DNA of 63,009 bases from a virus. The notes below the pieces were generated by a model. That model saw only the letters and a program-made list of their open reading frames with translations. It ran no database searches and was not told where the DNA came from. Position numbers and translations under genes: made by a program. The stretch lies in the IMG/VR virus record IMGVR_UViG_3300036774_000098, positions 1 to 63,009 of that record. One strand, written 5' to 3'. Positions 6,706-15,258 of this stretch are shown in pieces (position 1 is the first letter of the stretch; each line of letters opens with the position of its first letter).

Positions 6706-8250
6706 ATGTCATCTGCCTCGTTCATCAAGATAGCCGAGTACTTGCACCAGTATGAGCGCGATCCGCTCGGTTTTGTCATGGACGTTTTCCCCTGGGGGCA
6801 GGAGGGCACGACGCTCGTCGACCAGACTGGCCCTGACACATGGCAGACGGAAGTCCTTGTAACGATTGGTAAATGCCTCGACTGGGAAGAGGCTCTGCAG
6901 ATCGCCATATCATCCGGCCACGGCGTTGGCAAGAGTTGCCTCGTCTCCTGGGTGATCCTCTGGGGGATCAGCACCCGCGTCGGCACCAAGGGCGTCGTTA
7001 CAGCGAACACCGACAACCAGCTCCGCACGAAGACGTGGGTCGAGATCGGCAAGTGGTATCAGCTTGCGCCGATTCTCCACGAGCTTTTCCAGATGGAAGG
7101 CACCTCCATCCACGCCCGCGACGAGAAGTGGGCTCAGCAGTGGAGGTTCGACCGGATCACCTGGAGCGAGAAGTCCACCGAGGCGTTCGCCGGTCTGCAC
7201 AACAAAGGCCGCCGCCTGATCCTCATCATGGACGAAGCCTCCGCTATCCCGGACCTGATCTGGGAAGTGTCCGAAGGCATGAAGACGGACGGCAACACCG
7301 AGATCCTCTGGCTCGCCTGCGGCAACCCAACCCGCTCCATCGGCCGCTTCAAGGACTGCTTCACCCGTTACAGGTCGATGTGGCGCACCAAGAAGGTCGA
7401 CGCCAGGACTTCCAAGATCACCAACAAGAAGCTGTACGACGGCTGGCTGCGCGCCTACGGCGAGGACAGCGACTTCTTCCGCGTTCGCGTGCGCGGCGAG
7501 TTCCCGCGCGTCGGCTCCCTCCAGTTCATCCCCGACGAGCTGGCCCGCGCGGCGGCGATCCGTGAGCCCGTGGCGACCATCTACGATCCGCTCATCATGG
7601 GCGTCGACGTGGCCCGGTTCGGCGACAACATCTCCTGCATCGCCTTCCGGCGTGGCCGCGACGCCCGCACGATCCCCTGGGTCAAGATGTCCGGCGTTGA
7701 CACCAACACCCTGGCCCTGAAGGTCATCGAGCTCTACAAGCAGTATCAGCCAGACGGCGTGTTCGTCGACGCAGGAGGTGTCGGCGGCGGCGTGGCTGAC
7801 CGCCTGCGCTACGCCCGCCTGCCAATCAAGGACGTTATCTTCGGCGCTACCGCCGACGGCCAGAACCACAACACCGAAGAGGGCATGGTCGTCTACGCCA
7901 ACAAGCGGACCCAGATGTGGGGCGCTATGCGTGACTGGCTCGGCAACGTCCCCAATCCCCTCGGCGACATGCTGCCGGGCGGAGCCATCCCCAACGACAT
8001 CCAGCTCATCGACGAACTCACAAGTATTCAATACGGATATACTTTGCTCTACGGCAAGGACGCCATCATCCTCGAGAAGAAGGATGACATGCGCCGACGC
8101 GGCGTCCCCAGCCCCGATCTTTCGGACGCCCTGGCCTGCACCTTCGCCTTCCCGATCATGAAGTCAGACCACACCGACCGGCTGAAGCAGAAGCCGTCTC
8201 ATCAGAATGATTACAACCCGTTCGCCGAATGCTGGAACCTTCCCAATTAG
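6706..8250 (+). CDS. terL: Terminase large subunit (DNA packaging ATPase/nuclease)
   Basis: 514 residues, the usual size. Drives DNA translocation into the prohead and cuts the concatemer. The ATPase half has Walker A SSGHGVGKS (residues 69-77) and Walker B LILIMDE (171-177). The nuclease half has the acidic residues expected of the RNase H-like fold in GVDVARFGDN (D301), VDAGGVGGG (D355) and DLSDALACTF near the end. It opens the 34-kb late operon. The matching small subunit is not adjacent but lies at 61239, at the other end of the window. Confidence 0.95.
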   Translation: MSSASFIKIAEYLHQYERDPLGFVMDVFPWGQEGTTLVDQTGPDTWQTEVLVTIGKCLDWEEALQIAISSGHGVGKSCLVSWVILWGISTRVGTKGVVTANTDNQLRTKTWVEIGKWYQLAPILHELFQMEGTSIHARDEKWAQQWRFDRITWSEKSTEAFAGLHNKGRRLILIMDEASAIPDLIWEVSEGMKTDGNTEILWLACGNPTRSIGRFKDCFTRYRSMWRTKKVDARTSKITNKKLYDGWLRAYGEDSDFFRVRVRGEFPRVGSLQFIPDELARAAAIREPVATIYDPLIMGVDVARFGDNISCIAFRRGRDARTIPWVKMSGVDTNTLALKVIELYKQYQPDGVFVDAGGVGGGVADRLRYARLPIKDVIFGATADGQNHNTEEGMVVYANKRTQMWGAMRDWLGNVPNPLGDMLPGGAIPNDIQLIDELTSIQYGYTLLYGKDAIILEKKDDMRRRGVPSPDLSDALACTFAFPIMKSDHTDRLKQKPSHQNDYNPFAECWNLPN

Positions 8251-8261
8251 GAGCACCACAC

Positions 8262-8456
8262 ATGGGAGCCTTATTCAACCCTCCGAAAGCGCCTGCCCCT
8301 CCTCCGCCTCCGCCGAATCCTCAGGTTGCGGCCAAGGCCAACGAATCCATCACTGGCGCTTCAGGCCCTGGCGCTGCGGCTGGCGGCACGATCCTGACCG
8401 GCGCTGCGGGCGCGCCTGAGACGAAGACGGCCGGAAAAGCCTTAATGGGTCAGTAA
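8262..8456 (+). CDS. Small proline/alanine-rich protein between terminase and portal
   Basis: 64 residues from ATG 8262, preceded by AGGAG. Contains a run of prolines (APAPPPPPPNP) and a Gly/Ala/Thr-rich remainder, and is likely disordered. Its stop lies one base before the portal start codon. Short proline-rich proteins at this position are seen in BPP-1-like and T7-like podoviruses without a defined role. A minor head protein is possible. Confidence 0.65.
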   Translation: MGALFNPPKAPAPPPPPPNPQVAAKANESITGASGPGAAAGGTILTGAAGAPETKTAGKALMGQ

Positions 8457-8457
8457 C

Positions 8458-10368
8458 ATGGTGCACAAGGCGGTAGCCAGATACAAAGACAAGGCGGCTC
8501 CCAGGCGAGAAGCCGCCTTGGCCCACGGGCAGAAAATCACCGAGATCCCGAAGGACGACGACATCCGCTATGAGCGCTCGTCGCCTTCCCTGCTGGCTCA
8601 GGAGGACCCATCCCCACCCACAGAGCTGCTGGCTGCCGACGCGAGCTGGCAGGACCTGAGGACCCACCTGGAGAGCCGCCTGCAGATGATGACCAACTGG
8701 CGTCTCAGTTGGTGGCGTCACTGGGCTCTCCTCGCAGAGAACATCCTTCCCCGGCGCTATCACTGGTTGATCACGCCGAACACGATGACGCGCGGCTTCC
8801 CGATCAACCAGAACATCGTCGACCCCACGGGCTCCCAGGCGATGAGGGTCTGCGCCAGCGGCCTCAAGGAAGGCCTCACGAGCCCGTCCAGGCCCTGGTT
8901 CAAGATCGAGGCTGATGACCCACAGTTCGTCCCAGACAAGCCTGCACAGCTCTGGTTCGACTCTGTGGAGGGCCTCATTTATGGAACGATGGCCCGGTCG
9001 AACTTCTACGACTCTCTTACCCAGGTATTCGAGGACCTGACTGTCTTCGGAACCAGCCCGATGCTCATCTACGAGGATGAGAAGGACGTTATTCGCTGTC
9101 ACGTCCCCTGCGCTGGCGAATACTATCTGGCGTCGTCCAACACGAACCGCATCGAGTCCTTCTACCGCAAGTTCGTGATGACGGTCTCTCAGATCGTCCA
9201 GATGTTCGGCCTGGAGAATTGCCCTGGCACAGTCCAGGAGATGTGGCGCACCAAGGCGGCGAGCCTCGACGTCGAGTTCATCGTGGCCCACGCCATCGAG
9301 CCGAACTTCGCCATCCTCGACGGAGCCGGCCGCGAACTCAAGCCCATGGCCGCGTCCCACTTCCCATACCGGGAGGTCTACTGGGTGTTCGGCAATTCCA
9401 CCGAACAGGCCCTCAGCGTCCGTGGCTTCTACGAGGAGCCCTTCATCGCGCCCCGGTGGGCCATCACCTCCAACGATCCATACGGCCGCTCGCCGGGCAT
9501 GGACGCTCTTCCTGACATCATGCAGCTTCAGCTCGAGTCCAAGCGCAAGGCCGAGGCTATCGAGAAGCATGTCAGGCCACCCCTTCTCGCCAGCGTAGAG
9601 CTGAAGAACGAGCCATCCAGCGCCCTCCCTGGGCATGTCACCTACGTCGCCAACCTCGGCCCCCAGGCGGGCATGAGGCCGGTGTACGAGGTCAACCCCC
9701 AACTGCAATGGATGGTCGCCGACATCAAGGAGATCCAGGAGCGGATCAAGAACGGCTTCTTTAACAACATCTTCCTCCTGCACTCCGATACCACCAAGGA
9801 GCAGACCGCCTATGAAGTCCAGAAGCGCGATCAGGAGAAGATGGCCGTCCTCGGCCCGGTTATCGACCGGTTCCAGAATGAAGGCGCTTCGCCAGCGATC
9901 AAACGGATCTTCGGCATTCTGGCGCGGCGTAAACTGCTTCCTCCTCTCCCGGATTCCCTGAAGGGCGTCGGGTTCAAGATCCAGTACATCTCCATGCTCA
10001 GCATGGCGCAGAAGGCGGCTGCGACCGTTTCCATCGAGCGAATCCTCGCGACGGCCGGAAACATGATGGCCGCAGACCCGGAGGTCATGGACAACCTCGA
10101 CCTGGACGAGACGATTCGTGAGTACGCCGATCTCGTTGGCGCTCCTCATAAGATCCTCCGCGACCGGGCGGCCATGGAGCAGAAGCGGAACCAGCGTCGC
10201 CAGCAGCAGGCCCAGATGGCGCACGCGCAGAACACGGCCGCCATGGGCACACAGGCGGCTCAGACGGCCAAGGTGATGAGTGACACCCCAGTGGGAGGGG
10301 CCTCCAGCGCCCTTGATCTCATGCTGGGGATGAACTCAAGTGCAGCCCCGCCATCTCTGGCGGGGTGA
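8458..10368 (+). CDS. Portal (head-to-tail connector) protein
   Basis: 636 residues. Forms the dodecameric ring through which DNA enters and leaves. The sequence has the hallmarks of the podovirus head-to-tail connecting protein family: WWRHWALLAENILPRRY near residue 80, INQNIVDPTGSQAMRVCASG, and a SPSRPWFKIE turn. The C-terminal quarter is Gln/Ala-rich (QRRQQQAQMAHAQNTAA), as in many portal barrels and crowns. Start is the ATG two bases after the previous stop, with no strong ribosome site, so translation is probably by re-initiation. Confidence 0.93.
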   Translation: MVHKAVARYKDKAAPRREAALAHGQKITEIPKDDDIRYERSSPSLLAQEDPSPPTELLAADASWQDLRTHLESRLQMMTNWRLSWWRHWALLAENILPRRYHWLITPNTMTRGFPINQNIVDPTGSQAMRVCASGLKEGLTSPSRPWFKIEADDPQFVPDKPAQLWFDSVEGLIYGTMARSNFYDSLTQVFEDLTVFGTSPMLIYEDEKDVIRCHVPCAGEYYLASSNTNRIESFYRKFVMTVSQIVQMFGLENCPGTVQEMWRTKAASLDVEFIVAHAIEPNFAILDGAGRELKPMAASHFPYREVYWVFGNSTEQALSVRGFYEEPFIAPRWAITSNDPYGRSPGMDALPDIMQLQLESKRKAEAIEKHVRPPLLASVELKNEPSSALPGHVTYVANLGPQAGMRPVYEVNPQLQWMVADIKEIQERIKNGFFNNIFLLHSDTTKEQTAYEVQKRDQEKMAVLGPVIDRFQNEGASPAIKRIFGILARRKLLPPLPDSLKGVGFKIQYISMLSMAQKAAATVSIERILATAGNMMAADPEVMDNLDLDETIREYADLVGAPHKILRDRAAMEQKRNQRRQQQAQMAHAQNTAAMGTQAAQTAKVMSDTPVGGASSALDLMLGMNSSAAPPSLAG

Positions 10369-10415
10369 CCACAGGCCTAGCATAATGACAAGCCGAGTTT
10401 AGCGGGATAATGTAA

Positions 10416-10670
10416 ATGGAAAACAAATACAAATTCAGAGGTAAGACTTGCAAATCATGCGCGTTTTATCATATCACTGAGGGGCACATAACGTGGAACG
10501 TCTGCGTCGCGTGGCAACCGTCGTCCACGGCGATCAACCAGTACGCGATCTACCCGCATGTCTCAGACGAGTTCATTGCCTGCGCCATGTATGAGCCCCT
10601 TGAGGAGGAACAACCAGTTGACGACAATCCAAAAGCGATCCCGGCATCGGAAATCGGCGAGGTCGAATAA
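10416..10670 (+). CDS. Cysteine-containing hypothetical protein
   Basis: 84 residues with C-x2-C near the start (KTCKSCAFYH), a third cysteine in WNVCVAWQPS and a fourth in FIACAMYEP, a spacing that could bind zinc. The C-terminal third is acidic. The ribosome site is weak (GGGATAA). The end overlaps the next gene by 53 bases in another frame. Unknown function. Confidence 0.55.
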   Translation: MENKYKFRGKTCKSCAFYHITEGHITWNVCVAWQPSSTAINQYAIYPHVSDEFIACAMYEPLEEEQPVDDNPKAIPASEIGEVE

Positions 10671-10923
10671 GGGCAGCAGCGACGCGCGTCTCGCCAGCGA
10701 CCCGCGTCGCACCATCACTCTCCCTGTGAAGTGGACCCGGTACAGTGGAGACTTCCTGAAATACATCATCCGCCCCATGAAGGGCGTCGGCCGCCCTGCT
10801 GCTGTTCGCCGCGATCAGGTTTTCATCCAGACCGGTAAGCGCTGGGGCTGGACACATCCACGGCTCGCCGAACTGGCGCGCGCTTACGAGAAATATGAGG
10901 TTCAAAGTGGCGCAGCTCTCTGA
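10618..10923 (+). CDS. Hypothetical basic protein, probable TTG start
   Basis: 101 residues if translation starts at TTG 10618, which has AGGAGGAA 7 bases upstream. The in-frame ATGs further upstream (10558, 10591) lack ribosome sites and lie in the previous gene. The N-terminus is Arg/Lys/Ser-rich and the centre reads RRTITLPVKWTRYSGDFLKY, then QVFIQTGKRWGWTHPRLAEL. No family recognised. Overlaps the next gene by 29 bases. Confidence 0.55.
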   Translation: MTTIQKRSRHRKSARSNKGSSDARLASDPRRTITLPVKWTRYSGDFLKYIIRPMKGVGRPAAVRRDQVFIQTGKRWGWTHPRLAELARAYEKYEVQSGAAL

Positions 10924-11104
10924 GAAAGAAGCCGCCGAGCTTCTCATGGAGAAGTATCGGGAAGCCGCCAACGCCGCTCGGGTTTACGCCCACGCCAGCA
11001 AGCGCGAAGAGTTCCTGCACATGGCTCACATGCTTGAGCACCTGCAGAAGCAGTGCGCCCGCCTGATCGCTATGGGGATGATGAAGAGGATCACCACGCA
11101 ATGA
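10895..11104 (+). CDS. Small helical hypothetical protein
   Basis: 69 residues, nearly all helix (EKEAAELLMEKYREAANAAR), Met- and Ala-rich. It overlaps genes on both sides: 29 bases upstream and 4 bases (ATGA) with the glycosyltransferase downstream, which ties the three together. Function unknown. Confidence 0.6.
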   Translation: MRFKVAQLSEKEAAELLMEKYREAANAARVYAHASKREEFLHMAHMLEHLQKQCARLIAMGMMKRITTQ

Positions 11105-11880
11105 CAGAGCAGCCGGCTCAGGTCGCCATCTGCATTCCATCCGGCCGTCAGTGGGAAGCCGACATGGCGATTACGCTGAGCGCCGTCGCCTCGCGCGCGG
11201 TGTCTCACGGCATCGCCACGCTGACCGTCAACGAGAAGAATTCCATCATCGCGATGGCGCGGAACTCGATGGCGGAGGGCGCTATCGCCAAGGGAGCAAC
11301 TCACATCCTCTGGTGCGATTCGGACAACGTCCCGCCAGTCGAGCTCGTGAAGCGGCTCCTCGATCACGACAAGGACATCGTCGGCGGAATCTACTGCAAG
11401 CGCGTCCCGCCCTATGAACTCCTCGGCGTCCCCTTCGGCCCGGTCGACTTCGAGAATGGCGGCTTGGTCCCGTTCTGGCTGATGCCGGGCGGCTGCATGA
11501 TGGTCAAGGCGAAGGTCTATCAGGCCATCCCGAAGCCCTGGTACTTCGACAGCGTAAGGCGTGAGGGAGAGCCCATGGACGCTTTTATCCGCCTCCTGCA
11601 GGACCATTATCATCTCCCGCTGCCCAAAGACATCATGGCCTCCTTCCTCACGTACACGGCTCTCCACAAGTGGCTTGAGGAAGAAGAGCAGGAGAACAAG
11701 ACCAAGTATTGCGACGGCAAGCACATGGGCGAGGACTACAACTTTTGTCTAAAGGCCCAGAGGTATGGATTCCAGGTCTGGTGCGATCTCGATCTGTCCT
11801 TCGAGCTCGGTCACATTGGCGAGCAGACAATTTATTTCGGTAAGCCGCAACCAGTCGAAGAAAAAGCTGGAAATGTCTGA
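11101..11880 (+). CDS. GT-A-type glycosyltransferase
   Basis: 259 residues. QVAICIPSGRQWEADMAI, NSIIAMARNSMAEGA and then HILWCDSDNVPP, with a DSD metal/nucleotide-sugar motif, fit the phage and prophage GT-A family that transfers a sugar from a nucleotide donor. MPGGCMMVKAKVYQAI and a KHMGEDYNFC segment with an acidic catalytic pair follow, as in family 2-like enzymes. It sits between portal and scaffold genes, so the acceptor may be a virion protein, host surface glycan or modified DNA. The context does not decide. Confidence 0.8.
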   Translation: MTEQPAQVAICIPSGRQWEADMAITLSAVASRAVSHGIATLTVNEKNSIIAMARNSMAEGAIAKGATHILWCDSDNVPPVELVKRLLDHDKDIVGGIYCKRVPPYELLGVPFGPVDFENGGLVPFWLMPGGCMMVKAKVYQAIPKPWYFDSVRREGEPMDAFIRLLQDHYHLPLPKDIMASFLTYTALHKWLEEEEQENKTKYCDGKHMGEDYNFCLKAQRYGFQVWCDLDLSFELGHIGEQTIYFGKPQPVEEKAGNV

Positions 11881-11887
11881 CCAATAG

Positions 11888-12028
11888 TGCATAATGAATG
11901 CGGGCCGGTGATGTTGGGCTCGCGTCTTTTCCTCCTTTGAGGCGCTTGAGCACCGGGGCGCATCACCGGCTCGTCTCTTGCTCGGACAAACTCAAACCCG
12001 TCCAGATTAGCGTCTGGACGGGTTTTTT
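11888..12028 (+). ncRNA. Candidate small structured RNA ending in a terminator
   Basis: Between the glycosyltransferase and the Bbp19 gene lies a 200-base gap with no ORF. GCCGGTGATG (11904-11913) pairs perfectly with CATCACCGGC (11961-11970). The enclosed loop contains CCTCCTTT (11931-11938), the complement of a full Shine-Dalgarno sequence. A strong terminator closes the element at 12028. A CATAAT lies at its left edge, but I find no good -35. It could instead be a structured leader or trailer of the neighbouring messages. Confidence 0.45.
11994..12028 (+). terminator. Strong Rho-independent terminator
   Basis: AAACCCGTCCAGA pairs perfectly with TCTGGACGGGTTT (13 bp) across the loop TTAGCG, followed by three more T. 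It divides the portal part of the late operon from the scaffold and capsid part. Confidence 0.93.
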
Positions 12029-12031
12029 GCG

Positions 12032-12060
12032 TTGTCAACAAGATATTTGTTGCAATATCA
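12032..12060 (+). promoter_or_regulatory. Possible promoter for the capsid genes
   Basis: TTGTCA (12032-12037) is followed after 17 bases by ATATCA (12055-12060), directly after the terminator and 25 bases before the Bbp19 start. The -10 is poor. GATATT and AATATC (12042-12047, 12054-12059) form an inverted repeat over the spacer and -10. Confidence 0.35.
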
Positions 12061-12084
12061 CGTGTTTCGTAGCAAAAAGTAAAA

Positions 12085-12426
12085 ATGGCTGAAGATACAG
12101 AAGAGAAGACAGAGTCCGAAGGGACATTCAATGCATCCGACCCGGCGCAGGTCGCGGCCAAGCGCCGCTCTGCGGGAAGGAAGCGAAAAGCCAGTGAAGG
12201 CGTTGTATATACAATTATGTCTACACAAGCTGGCCGGGAATGGATGCGCTCTATCCTGGATTCGTGTCACTGCTTCAGCACGAGCTTTACAGGCGAGGCC
12301 CTGACTATGGCTTTCAAGGAAGGTGAGCGGAACATCGGCCTGATGTTGACGGCTCAGATCATGAAGGTCTCTCCTGACGAATTCATTCTGATGTTGAAGG
12401 AACACAACAAAAATGTCGGTAAGTGA
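12085..12426 (+). CDS. Bbp19-family phage protein
   Basis: 113 residues. The region from about residue 45 (STQAGREWMRSILDSCHCFS, TSFTGEALTMAFKEGERNIG) matches the Bbp19 family seen just before scaffold and capsid genes in BPP-1-like phages. Its exact role is not known. The first 40 residues are charged and basic (AAKRRSAGRKRKAS). The last 14 bases overlap the scaffold gene. Confidence 0.8.
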   Translation: MAEDTEEKTESEGTFNASDPAQVAAKRRSAGRKRKASEGVVYTIMSTQAGREWMRSILDSCHCFSTSFTGEALTMAFKEGERNIGLMLTAQIMKVSPDEFILMLKEHNKNVGK

Positions 12427-13174
12427 CGCTACATCCCCGGTTATTACAGCGCCTTCCGAACCTGCTCCCGCAGTAGACGTCGCACCCGCGCCCGTAGCGG
12501 CTCCCGTCCTAGCAGCGGTTGAGACCCCGGCCCCGGCTGCAGACGTCACCACCACTGCCGAGCCCACCCCAGTTATCCCGACCACGAGCCTGATCAGCGA
12601 AGAGGCCGGGAAGACTGTCGAGCCTCCCAAGCCAGAGGCTGAGACAGTAGCAGAGACGGCCCCGGCCGAAGCGCCCCCGGCAGTCACCTGGACCGACTTC
12701 AGTCTCCCAGAGGGAATGAAGCTGGACGACTCCTCCCTGAATACGTTCAAGGAGGTTCTTGGCGGAGAACTACCACCTCAGGAACGCGGACAGCGCCTGA
12801 TCGACATGCATCTCGCTGAGGTCCAGAAGCGTGATCAGTATCTGTCTGAACATCAGGTCCAAGTGTGGAACGACACTCAGGCTCAGTGGAAGGACGCTGT
12901 CAAGTCAGACCCTGAGATTGGCGGCAACCGTTTCAACACGACAATCCAGACATGCATCTCGGCGGTGAATCGCTTCGGCGGAACCGAAGCTCAGAGAGCT
13001 GAACTGCTCGAGGCTCTGAGCTTCACCGGGGCCGGGAATCATCCGGCCATTATCCGTTGGGTCAACAACATGGCTTCCCGACTCGCCGAAGGAAGTCCTG
13101 TCACCCAGACAGCAGCTCCGAAGCCGCCGCAGACGCGAGAGCAGAAACGTTACAATGCCAGTGGGGCTAACTAA
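12413..13174 (+). CDS. Capsid scaffolding/assembly protein
   Basis: 253 residues. The first 85 are Pro/Ala/Val-rich and disordered. The rest is helical, with the pattern W-x(5)-KSDPEIGG, TIQTCISAVNRFGG, ALSFTGAGNHPAIIRW and NNMASRLAEG, typical of podovirus capsid assembly proteins between Bbp19 and the major capsid protein. Scaffolds guide coat assembly and then leave or are degraded. No protease motif is visible. The stop shares its last base with the ATG of the capsid gene (TAATG), which couples their translation. Confidence 0.8.
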   Translation: MSVSDATSPVITAPSEPAPAVDVAPAPVAAPVLAAVETPAPAADVTTTAEPTPVIPTTSLISEEAGKTVEPPKPEAETVAETAPAEAPPAVTWTDFSLPEGMKLDDSSLNTFKEVLGGELPPQERGQRLIDMHLAEVQKRDQYLSEHQVQVWNDTQAQWKDAVKSDPEIGGNRFNTTIQTCISAVNRFGGTEAQRAELLEALSFTGAGNHPAIIRWVNNMASRLAEGSPVTQTAAPKPPQTREQKRYNASGAN

Positions 13175-14223
13175 TGGTTAACTATTTTATGTCTCTTGCC
13201 GACTGGGCAAGCAGGACTGATCCGGCCGGTGTCATTGATGACATTGCCGAGACCCTGTCTCAGTGCAATGAAATCTTTGACGACATGATCTGGACCGAGG
13301 GCAATCTGCCAACAGGTCACAAGACCACTGTCCGCACCGGTCTGCCGAGCGGCACCTGGAGAATGCTCTATCAGGGCATCCCCTTCACCAAGTCGACCAC
13401 CGTGCAGATCACGGATGGCGTCGGCATGCTGGAAGCCTACAGCCGCGTGGACCGGGCGCTCGCCGAGCTCTCTGGCAACGTGCAGCGCTTCCGTATGTCG
13501 GAAGACAACGCCCATCTCGAGGGCCTGTCTCAGCAGATGGCGACCACCATCTTCTACGGCAACTCGGCGATCAACCCGACCCAGTTCACTGGACTGAGCC
13601 CACGTTACAACACCGTGTCGACCGCGACCGCGCAGAACGCGATCAACGTGCTCGACGGCGGCGGCACCGGCTCCAGCAACACCTCGATCTGGCTCCTGGG
13701 CTGGGGCGAGCAGACCATGTTCGGGATCTTCCCGAAGGGCTCCAAGGCTGGCCTCCTGTTCGAGGACAAGGGCGACGTCCGTCCTGGCCGCGACGGTTCC
13801 GGCAACGAGTTCGAAGCCTACACCAGCTACTTCAAGTGGCAGGCCGGCCTGACCGTTCGTGACTGGCGCTATGGCGTTCGCATCCCGAACCTGGACACCA
13901 CGACTGCCGCTGGCGGTCTGGCGAGCTCCACTCCCCCGGACATCTTCGCGCTCCTCTCCAAGGCAGTCGTTCGTCTGCCCACGATGGGACGCCGCCAGTC
14001 CGGCATCACCAAGACCGACGCGCCGGGCCAGACGGCTCCGGGCATCAAGCCAGCCATCTACTGCAACCGTACGGTTCGGCAGTATATGGATCTCCAGGCG
14101 ATCCGTGACAAGAACGTGTTGCTGACCCCGACCGAGTACGCTGGTCAGCCCATCGTCGAGTTCCGTGGCGCCCCGATCCGCATCAACGACGTCCTGTTGA
14201 ACACTGAGACCCGCGTGGTCTAA
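13174..14223 (+). CDS. Major capsid protein
   Basis: 349 residues. Position after the scaffold, size and features such as FDDMIWTEGNLPTGHKTTVR, RFRMSEDNAHLEGLSQQMAT (start of the spine helix and E-loop region) and WKAxx-type beta segments identify the major coat protein of BPP-1-like podoviruses, a HK97 fold. No N-terminal delta domain or protease gene is seen, so maturation probably does not involve coat cleavage. An alternative ATG six codons in would change little. Confidence 0.9.
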   Translation: MVNYFMSLADWASRTDPAGVIDDIAETLSQCNEIFDDMIWTEGNLPTGHKTTVRTGLPSGTWRMLYQGIPFTKSTTVQITDGVGMLEAYSRVDRALAELSGNVQRFRMSEDNAHLEGLSQQMATTIFYGNSAINPTQFTGLSPRYNTVSTATAQNAINVLDGGGTGSSNTSIWLLGWGEQTMFGIFPKGSKAGLLFEDKGDVRPGRDGSGNEFEAYTSYFKWQAGLTVRDWRYGVRIPNLDTTTAAGGLASSTPPDIFALLSKAVVRLPTMGRRQSGITKTDAPGQTAPGIKPAIYCNRTVRQYMDLQAIRDKNVLLTPTEYAGQPIVEFRGAPIRINDVLLNTETRVV

Positions 14224-14249
14224 GAGATTGATGGGAAAGGAATAACGCC

Positions 14250-14750
14250 ATGATTATGGACTCTCAGCTCCAGTTCTCCAGCGCTCAGGCCGTTACGACC
14301 GTGAGCACTGCGAGCACGACCATCACCGCCTACGACGAGTCGGGCGGAAACACCAACATCGGCAACGCCACCCGCTTCGGCGCGGATATGGGCGTTTCCG
14401 AAGGCATGAACAAGCCGAAGATCGTGGTCGGTATCCCGACTGCGTTCACCAGCACCAACTCGGCTACCATCAACTTCCAGTTCCAGGGATCGACCGACAG
14501 CTCGACCTGGACGACCTACATCGAGTCCGGCGCCCTGGCGGCGACCGTGCTCACTGCGGGCGCGACCTGGGTGTTCGATTGGCCGCGTAAGGCTCTCGGC
14601 GCTGCGATGCCTCGCTACGTGCGCATGTACTACGCTCTCGGCACCGGCGTCATGACGACCGGAACCGTGAACGCCAACGTCGTGCTCAACGCCGACGGCT
14701 GGGTGGGCATCGCCGATCAGTATCCTGCCAACTATGTGGTTGGTCCGTAA
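14250..14750 (+). CDS. Bbp16-family capsid cement/decoration protein
   Basis: 166 residues, opening MIMDSQLQFSSAQAVTT, the signature start of Bbp16 cement proteins, followed by a beta-rich body (NFQFQGSTDSSTWTTYIE, MPRYVRMYYALGTGVM). Known members clamp neighbouring capsomers on the outside of the head. It directly follows the coat gene and precedes a UUCG hairpin terminator, so coat and cement may be expressed above the level of later genes. Confidence 0.85.
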   Translation: MIMDSQLQFSSAQAVTTVSTASTTITAYDESGGNTNIGNATRFGADMGVSEGMNKPKIVVGIPTAFTSTNSATINFQFQGSTDSSTWTTYIESGALAATVLTAGATWVFDWPRKALGAAMPRYVRMYYALGTGVMTTGTVNANVVLNADGWVGIADQYPANYVVGP

Positions 14751-14756
14751 TTGTCG

Positions 14757-14785
14757 GGGGAGGCTTCGGCCTCCCCTTCTTTCTT
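14757..14785 (+). terminator. Terminator with UUCG tetraloop after the cement gene
   Basis: GGGGAGGC pairs with GCCTCCCC around the stable loop TTCG (14757-14776), followed by TTCTTTCTTCT. Some read-through is needed to express the rest of the late operon, unless a promoter was missed. Confidence 0.85.
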
Positions 14786-14798
14786 CTAGGAGAATACC

Positions 14799-15257
14799 AT
14801 GGCTCACGCCGCCGAAGCGCCGCGTTACCGGCTCATCGCTCCGCTGTATGCTGGCGATGAGTTCATCCCTGAGGACGAAGTCATCGACGTCGATGATGCA
14901 GACTTCGTTCCGAACGAACACATGATCCCCCTGAATGACGCTGCCAAAGAGCAGTTCCAGTTGTTCATGAACAAGGTCAATGGCAAGACCCCTGATATGG
15001 GCGACCTCATGGAGGAGGCCTACCGCAATCGTCCGCGCCATGAGATCACGCCGATTGTGCCGACCGGCCATCAGCCCGTGAAGATGCGCGAAAGCGCCGA
15101 GAAGGCCCCGCTGACCGGCTACGACGGGAACACCCAGTCGATGACGTCAAAGCGGAAAATGCCTGTGAAGCCCATCGGGCAGGCTGAAGAGCACGGCGTC
15201 AAGAAGACCAAGAAAGTCATGGGCACCGTGTCCCAGGAAATCCAGAGGGGAATTTAA
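14799..15257 (+). CDS. Hypothetical structural-region protein
   Basis: 152 residues, CTAGGAGAA before the ATG. An acidic N-terminal part (DEFIPEDEVIDVDDADF) is followed by a Lys-rich C-terminus (GVKKTKKVMGTVSQEIQ). Similar acidic-basic proteins follow the capsid genes in several podoviruses and are tentatively head proteins. No motif assigns a function. Confidence 0.6.
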   Translation: MAHAAEAPRYRLIAPLYAGDEFIPEDEVIDVDDADFVPNEHMIPLNDAAKEQFQLFMNKVNGKTPDMGDLMEEAYRNRPRHEITPIVPTGHQPVKMRESAEKAPLTGYDGNTQSMTSKRKMPVKPIGQAEEHGVKKTKKVMGTVSQEIQRGI

Positions 15258-15258
15258 C

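Noticed and set aside
6658-6732. 24-codon frame just before the terminase start
   Set aside because: No ribosome site, and it overlaps the start of terL.
8350-10224. Long minus-strand frame opposite the portal gene
   Set aside because: Shadow frame typical of GC-rich coding DNA: Asp/Gly/Val/Leu/Arg/His-rich, with no start signal.
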